Positions 59,450-64,000 of a DNA stretch of 64,000 nucleotides are shown here, piece after piece. The translations under genes and the position numbers were made by a program. Each line of letters starts with the position of its first letter. Positions within the stretch are counted from its first letter, which is position 1. The stretch is from Clostridium amylolyticum (lineage in GTDB: Bacteria > Bacillota > Clostridia > Clostridiales > Clostridiaceae), in assembly GCF_900142075.1 (NCBI RefSeq), contig NZ_FQZO01000002.1, forward strand, positions 124,001-188,000, given 5' to 3'. The notes under the pieces were generated by a model. That model worked only from the letters and a program-made list of their open reading frames with translations, was not told where the DNA came from and did not search any database.

Positions 59450-60496
59450 CTACATCACTCTCTTTTTATATTTTAAAAATAGTATTATAAAGTATGGGGA
59501 GCCAAACAAAGCTGTAACTGCTCCTACGGGCAGCTCTGCTGAAGGGAGAATACTCCTTGCTAAGGTATCTGAAAAAAGCAGGAACATGGCTCCTCCTAAA
59601 GCTGAAAAGGGAATCAGTTGCTTATGATTAGGTCCTAATATTATTCTCATCATATGAGGTATAAGAAGTCCCACAAAGCCTATTATTCCAGAAAAAGAAA
59701 CACAGGCTGCCACCACTAAAGAGGATACCGTAACTATTATCTTTTTAACCTTTTCCACCTCTACACCCATGGTTTTTGCAGCTTCATCCCCAGTTAGCAT
59801 AAGGTTTAAATCTCTAGAAAAGAAATATATCACCAGCACCCCTATAAATACAAAAGGTACCACCACAGCTATTTGAGTCCAGTTGGCAGAGTTGAAGTCT
59901 CCCAAAGTCCAAAACACTATTTTATCTATTTTATTATGATTAAACACCATAATTATGGACAAGCAAGATGATAGTAAAAAGCTTACCGCAATACCTGCTA
60001 ACAAAAGGTTTACTGTAGGTATTCTATTGCCCACCCTGGCTATGTTATATACAAAAAATGCTGTAACCATAGCCCCTATAAAGGCAAATGTGGTTACCAT
60101 ACTAAAGGAAAATATGCTTTCCCCTATTTTGAAAACTATGGCTATAGCCGCACCCAAGGCTGCCCCTGAGGATATCCCTAGGACGTAGGGGTCAGCCATA
60201 GGATTTTTAAATACTCCTTGAAATGCTACTCCTACCACTGCCAGTCCCATACCCACGATACTAGCCATGATTATTCTTGGAAGTCTTATTCTATATATGA
60301 TTAAGGAATGAGCAGAAGAAACCTGTGCTTTTACCCCATCACTTACAAAAGACAGAGGTTTGATAAGGGCAAAAAAGGCTTGCTTAAAGCTTATATTTGC
60401 AGTTCCTAAGGCTATAGATGTTATTATCATTATGAAATATATGAGTAAAAGCATAATAAAAAATTTCTTTTTGTTACTCTGAATTAACTTAATCAT
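59450..60496 (-). CDS. btuC: Cobalamin/iron-complex ABC importer permease (FecCD family)
   Basis: A 348-residue protein with about ten membrane helices. FecCD signatures include RIRLPRIIMASIVGMGLAVVGVAFQGVFKNPMADPYVLGISSGAALGA (about 68-116) and GIIGFVGLLIPHMMRIILGPNHK (about 265-288), the latter containing the ATPase-contact loop. Lies between the binding-protein gene (94 bp away) and the ATPase gene. Part of the same importer; substrate inferred as B12 from context. Confidence 0.85.
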   Translation of the reverse strand: MIKLIQSNKKKFFIMLLLIYFIMIITSIALGTANISFKQAFFALIKPLSFVSDGVKAQVSSAHSLIIYRIRLPRIIMASIVGMGLAVVGVAFQGVFKNPMADPYVLGISSGAALGAAIAIVFKIGESIFSFSMVTTFAFIGAMVTAFFVYNIARVGNRIPTVNLLLAGIAVSFLLSSCLSIIMVFNHNKIDKIVFWTLGDFNSANWTQIAVVVPFVFIGVLVIYFFSRDLNLMLTGDEAAKTMGVEVEKVKKIIVTVSSLVVAACVSFSGIIGFVGLLIPHMMRIILGPNHKQLIPFSALGGAMFLLFSDTLARSILPSAELPVGAVTALFGSPYFIILFLKYKKRVM

Positions 60497-60590
60497 ACAA
60501 ATTCCTCATTTTCTAATATAAATTGCCTTCTATCCATGGCCATGTATCTAATAATGCCATAGAACTTATGAGAACGTTATTTCTCCTTAC

Positions 60591-61520
60591 TTATTTAAAA
60601 GCTTCTGGATGCAATATCTTTGCAATTTCTTCTACTCCTTGAGCTGCTCTTGGTCCTTGTCTATCAAGAAGATTATTATCTATAACAAATACTTTATTAT
60701 TCTTTACAGCATCTAAATCCTTGTAACCTTCAGTTGTTAAAAATTCAGCCTTAAAGTACTCAGGAAGTATTATTATTTCAGGATTTTTCTCAATAAGCTT
60801 CTCTTTACTGTATTTCCATCCTTTAGTATCTTTAGCTACATTATCTCCACCAGCCATAGTAATCATTTGATGAATAAAAGTTTCCCCAGTGCTTGTAAAA
60901 TCTCCACCTTTGCCAAAGCCTACTACATAATATACAGAAGCAGCTTTTTTACCTTTTACTTTACCTTCTACAGCTTCAATTTTCTTTTTCATTCCGCTAA
61001 CCACTTCCTCAGCCTTAGCAGAAGCATTTAACATCTTTCCTAAAGTATTAATGGAATCATATACTCCCTCAAATTTGTCATCGCTGTATAGGGCAACTAC
61101 CTTTATTCCTAGCTCTTGAAATTTCTTTCCCACTTCATCTTTAAAATGTGTAGAAGCTATAACTACATCTGGCTTAAGCTCTACAATCTTTTCTATATTA
61201 GGCTTTTGAAGAGTTCCTACATCTTGAACCTTCTTAGCTTCTTCTGGGTAATCGCAGTAAGTAGTTCTTCCCACTAGCTTATCACCTTTTCCTAAAGCAA
61301 ATATCATTTCTGTTATGTTTGGTGCTAAGGAAACTACTTTTTGTGGTTCTTTTTCTATTTTTATTTCTGTTCCTTTAGAATCTTTTATGGTAAGGGGAAA
61401 GGAAACAGCTTGCTTATTATCATTTTTTGGTGCTTCTGCTGGCTTAACTCCACAAGCAGAAAGCATAACCGTGAAAAGAAGTGTAACAATTATAATTAGC
61501 TTTTTATTGAAATTTTTCAT
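60591..61520 (-). CDS. btuF: Cobalamin/iron-complex binding lipoprotein
   Basis: A 309-residue lipoprotein. The signal peptide ends MLSAC (Cys23). The mature protein has the cluster A-2 (type III) solute-binding fold: two lobes joined by one long helix, with SLAPNITEMIFALGKGDKLVGRTTYCDYP in lobe 1 (the region that contacts corrinoid in BtuF) and KPDVVIASTHFK. It hands the ligand to the FecCD permease. The ATG follows AAGGAG. The 41-bp repeat at 61554-61594 lies 33 bases before the start. Ligand not certain. Confidence 0.83.
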   Translation of the reverse strand: MKNFNKKLIIIVTLLFTVMLSACGVKPAEAPKNDNKQAVSFPLTIKDSKGTEIKIEKEPQKVVSLAPNITEMIFALGKGDKLVGRTTYCDYPEEAKKVQDVGTLQKPNIEKIVELKPDVVIASTHFKDEVGKKFQELGIKVVALYSDDKFEGVYDSINTLGKMLNASAKAEEVVSGMKKKIEAVEGKVKGKKAASVYYVVGFGKGGDFTSTGETFIHQMITMAGGDNVAKDTKGWKYSKEKLIEKNPEIIILPEYFKAEFLTTEGYKDLDAVKNNKVFVIDNNLLDRQGPRAAQGVEEIAKILHPEAFK

Positions 61521-61553
61521 AATATTATTTTCTCCTTATTGCTGTTATTAACA

Positions 61554-61745
61554 AAGTATAAAGCCCTTTGTCATGGCAGAATTCATATGGTTTCAATGAA
61601 ACTTCTTCTCCTCACCTAAAGCTTTTAAAAATGAGAGAATGATGCTTTAGATGTTACGAAGAAGTAAGCGACTGCGCCAAATCGAAGATTTGGAGCATCT
61701 GCTTAAGTATAAAGCCCTTTGTCATGGCAGAATTCATATGGTTTC
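61554..61745. repeat. 41-bp direct repeat flanking a hairpin-rich spacer, upstream of btuF
   Basis: Positions 61554-61594 and 61705-61745 are identical over 41 bases (core AAGCCCTTTGTCATGGCAG). The 110-bp spacer has nested pairs: ACTTCTTC with GAAGAAGT, CTAAAGC with GCTTTAG, and CCAAATC-GAA-GATTTGG flanked by AAGC...GCTT. No gene fits and no cobalamin riboswitch core is evident. It could be a small mobile-element remnant, a REP-like unit or an RNA. Confidence 0.75.
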
Positions 61746-61763
61746 GCAGAATGTTGCTAAGGT

Positions 61764-62855
61764 TTATATATTATTTTTATCTCTTATATCTACTAACTTC
61801 TTTGATTCTTCTTCCTGTATGCCCACTTGGTTGAAAGAAGCCATGTGGCTAACCATGTATAAAGAAGCTTCAATTATGTTGAAAGCTAGTGGACATCCAC
61901 TTCCTTCTCCTAATCTCATATTTAAATCTAGCATAGGATTTATTTTTAGCTCCCTAAACAAATGCTCCACAGCTTTTTCTTCCGATTTATGAGAAGCAAA
62001 CATATAGTCTAGGGTTTCAGGTTTTAGCTTGTAGGCGCATAAGGCAGCCACTCCGGATATTAAGCCGTCTATAACTATTGGAAGCCTGTTCTTTGCTGCT
62101 CCTAAAAAGCATCCACACATACCTGCAATATCTAATCCACCCACCTTACAGAGTACATCTATAACATCTTCATTGTCTGGTTTATTAATATCTAAGGCTC
62201 TTTTTAATACAGACTTTTTGTTTTCAAATTGTTCCGGGGTAAGTCCGGCTCCCATACCTACTACTTCATCTATATTTAATGAAAGCAGTGCAGCCATAAC
62301 AGCGGTGCTGGTGGAAGTATTTCCAATTCCCATTTCTCCTGTACCTATAAGGTCATAACCTTGCTTAGCTAGATCATCCACCACTTCTATACCTACTTCT
62401 ATAGCCTTAATAGCTTGTTCTCTGGTCATGGCAGGTCCTTTACTCATGTTATTTGTTCCATGCATAACATTTTTTGACAGTATTTTAGGATGATTTATTT
62501 CATCCTTAACACCCACATCTACAATAGTAAGAGTGGAATTAGTAAACTCCGCCAGTACTCCTACCCCTGTGGTCATTTTAGGAAAGCAATAAGTCATAAG
62601 GGTGGTGATATTTTGTGGTGCTGCACTTACTCCTTCTTCACAAACACCGTTATCTGCACACATTATCACCACGGTTTTTTTGTTTACTTTGTTAATAATC
62701 TTTCCGGTAATACCTGCAAATTTTGCTCCTATGGTTTCCAGCTTTCCTAGGCTTCCTATAGGTTTTGCCAGGTTATCAATATGTAGCTTTGCCTCTTCTA
62801 GAGCTTTTTTGTCTGAAGGTCTGATTTCTTTAATTGTTTCTTGTAAAAGAGTCAT
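61764..62855 (-). CDS. cobT: Nicotinate-nucleotide-dimethylbenzimidazole phosphoribosyltransferase
   Basis: A 363-residue CobT. It activates the lower-ligand base of cobalamin by transferring phosphoribose from nicotinate mononucleotide. Signatures: DNLAKPIGSLGKLETIGAKFAGI (about 28-50), CADNGVCEEGVSAAPQNIT, GEMGIGNTSTSTAVMAALL (about 173-191), and the catalytic Glu near the C-terminal GEGSGCPLAFNIIEA. It is 20 bp after cobD on the same strand, followed after 243 bp by the importer genes. The ATG follows GGGAGATGGAG. Function well supported. Confidence 0.94.
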   Translation of the reverse strand: MTLLQETIKEIRPSDKKALEEAKLHIDNLAKPIGSLGKLETIGAKFAGITGKIINKVNKKTVVIMCADNGVCEEGVSAAPQNITTLMTYCFPKMTTGVGVLAEFTNSTLTIVDVGVKDEINHPKILSKNVMHGTNNMSKGPAMTREQAIKAIEVGIEVVDDLAKQGYDLIGTGEMGIGNTSTSTAVMAALLSLNIDEVVGMGAGLTPEQFENKKSVLKRALDINKPDNEDVIDVLCKVGGLDIAGMCGCFLGAAKNRLPIVIDGLISGVAALCAYKLKPETLDYMFASHKSEEKAVEHLFRELKINPMLDLNMRLGEGSGCPLAFNIIEASLYMVSHMASFNQVGIQEEESKKLVDIRDKNNI

Positions 62856-62875
62856 TTCTCCATCTCCCTTAAAAT

Positions 62876-63952
62876 TTATATGTGAATATCTTTTAATAAA
62901 CTAATTAGTGTATCATTGCTTTTCCTATCCTTTACCGCTACCCTTATAAAGCTATGATTTAATCCTTCATAATTGCCGCATCTTCTTACTAATATACCTC
63001 TTTGTAAACAGCTCTCGAAAATCTCTTCATCAGTAATATCTTTTAATTTTAATAACAAGAAATTTCCACTACTTTCATATACTTTCTCTATAAAAGGAAT
63101 TTTTCTAAGCCCCTCTGTGAGGAGACTTTTCTGTTTATTCACATATCTTATGGTGCTTTCAATGTATTCTTTATCCTTAAATATATATTTTAGAGAAACT
63201 TCAGCAAAGGTATTTATATTCCATGGAAGCTGCTTAGATCTTATGCTTTCTGCAACTTTACTATTAGTGGTTATTCCATAGCCAAATCTTATACCTGGCA
63301 GAGCAAAAAATTTTGTTACTGCTCGTATTACAATCAAACATTGATATTGAAGGCTCTCCTGTAAAAAGCTTCTATTAGGCTCTCCTGTAAATTCTATAAA
63401 GGCTTCGTCTATTATTATTAGTTTAGAGTTTTCTTCGCAAAAATCTAAAATAGGCTGGAAGGCCTTCTTATCTATAATTCCTCCGTTAGGATTATTTGGA
63501 TTTCCTAGGATTAAGCCATCACAATGGTGCAACTTTCTTAATATATCTTCATAATCATAGTGAAACTCCTCTTCTTCCTTTAAATAGCTATACTCTATGT
63601 CTATATCATACTTTAAAGCAGAAGTCCTATACTCTCCAAAGGAGGGAACCGCTATACAAACTTTTTTTAAGAGGCTTAGGGAAAGGTCTATTATCTCTGC
63701 TGCTCCATTTCCTAAAATAATTTCATACTTTGAACTTTCTAGAGCTAAATAAGCTTTAATATTTTCCTTTGCCTCTCTATATTTAAGATCTGGGTAATTC
63801 ACTGCGCTTTCTAAGATGCTTTTTATATTTTCTTTGAAGGATTTAGGAATTCCTAAGGGGTTTATATTAGCACTAAAGTCTAAAAGTTCCCTTCCTCTTA
63901 GTTGACCTTCTGTATATATATCTCCTCCATGGTCTCTTATGGTCTTATCCAT
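62876..63952 (-). CDS. cobD: Threonine-phosphate decarboxylase CobD (aminotransferase-like)
   Basis: A 358-residue PLP enzyme of the HisC-like fold. It makes aminopropanol phosphate for the nucleotide loop of cobalamin. Signs of CobD rather than HisC: the N-terminal RDHGGDIYTEGQ and LLDFSANINPLGIP, then ILGNGAAEIIDLSL, the FLEIDEAF-like LIIIDEAFIEF, and the PLP-lysine region VIRAVTKFFALPGIRFGYG. cobT lies 20 bp downstream. The promoter region beyond 63952 is only 48 bp, so any riboswitch in front is outside the window. Confidence 0.88.
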   Translation of the reverse strand: MDKTIRDHGGDIYTEGQLRGRELLDFSANINPLGIPKSFKENIKSILESAVNYPDLKYREAKENIKAYLALESSKYEIILGNGAAEIIDLSLSLLKKVCIAVPSFGEYRTSALKYDIDIEYSYLKEEEEFHYDYEDILRKLHHCDGLILGNPNNPNGGIIDKKAFQPILDFCEENSKLIIIDEAFIEFTGEPNRSFLQESLQYQCLIVIRAVTKFFALPGIRFGYGITTNSKVAESIRSKQLPWNINTFAEVSLKYIFKDKEYIESTIRYVNKQKSLLTEGLRKIPFIEKVYESSGNFLLLKLKDITDEEIFESCLQRGILVRRCGNYEGLNHSFIRVAVKDRKSNDTLISLLKDIHI

Positions 63953-64000
63953 GTTTCTTCCTCACTTATACCAACTTTTATTATTTTTGATTGCTTCTAA

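Noticed and set aside
61554..61745. One-spacer CRISPR
   Set aside because: Two 41-base units 110 bp apart, no cas genes and a structured spacer do not fit a CRISPR array.
61651..61992. Plus-strand frame overlapping the cobT end and the 41-bp repeat
   Set aside because: Most of it is antisense to cobT. It lacks a convincing ribosome site.
1..64000. tRNA, rRNA, insertion sequence, prophage or phage-defence genes
   Set aside because: No transposase, integrase, Cas, restriction or toxin-antitoxin protein and no tRNA- or rRNA-like sequence was recognised when reading the window.

Overview
The window is about 64 kb of AT-rich DNA. Codon use, gene families, strong GGAGG-type ribosome sites, T-box leaders and a spore-germination locus all point to an anaerobic, endospore-forming member of Clostridium or a close relative. 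It looks like ordinary chromosome. I saw no rRNA, tRNA, insertion sequence, prophage or CRISPR array. Most genes after about 2.8 kb lie on the minus strand.

Layout. 1-2.7 kb: end of a dipeptidase gene, then an OPT peptide transporter with a PqqD-like partner. 2.9-6.8 kb: alpha-glucoside module (PTS EIIBC, GH4 6-phospho-glucosidase, RpiR-type regulator). 6.9-8.8 kb: GntR-regulated ABC transporter. 9.0-11.9 kb: SigI/RsgI locus facing a two-gene operon for a lipoprotein and a secreted coiled-coil protein. 12.0-14.8 kb: MsmK-type ATPase, PucR-type regulator and ComB. 14.9-20.5 kb: two radical SAM proteins, a lipoprotein, a YkvI-like permease and an RMD1/YagE protein. 20.6-26.7 kb: a very long sortase-anchored double nucleotidase and an H-NOX chemoreceptor. 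27-32.2 kb: sleC and a double-domain Csp protease (germination). 32.4-35.7 kb: an XRE regulator, a DUF3783 protein, a cyclophilin, a STAS-like protein and MurI. 36-45.7 kb: a long glutamine synthetase, an HD-GYP protein, an esterase lipoprotein, a membrane MutS-like ATPase, an SDR and a polysaccharide deacetylase. 45.7-48.9 kb: ptsG with a GlcT-type antiterminator, then map. 49-58.6 kb: an FMN-binding lipoprotein, tyrS and asnA (each behind a T-box), a phosphodiesterase, a small four-helix cytochrome-like protein, a hydrolase and an M3 peptidase. 58.7-64 kb: a BtuFCD-type importer with cobT and cobD.

How the parts fit. PTS and ABC sugar genes carry their own regulators. sleC and csp share near-identical candidate sporulation promoters. 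sigI-rsgI and the neighbouring secreted-protein operon share a C-rich / CGTA promoter pair with identical 24-nt spacing, so they probably form a local SigI regulon. Two heme-type proteins, the H-NOX receptor and the four-histidine membrane protein, suggest gas or redox sensing in an anaerobe.

Most striking is a superfamily of six intergenic elements at 15.9, 37.9, 43.6, 48.0, 53.5 and 54.0 kb. They have inverted ends built from 7-bp tandem words, a conserved AAACTC/GAGTTT hairpin and an interchangeable core that often includes the transcription terminator. They butt against stop codons and sometimes supply them. Other unusual points are an apparent ATA start codon, a Shine-Dalgarno separated from its ATG by a hairpin, a pair of SOS-like operators, and a 41-bp direct repeat upstream of btuF.
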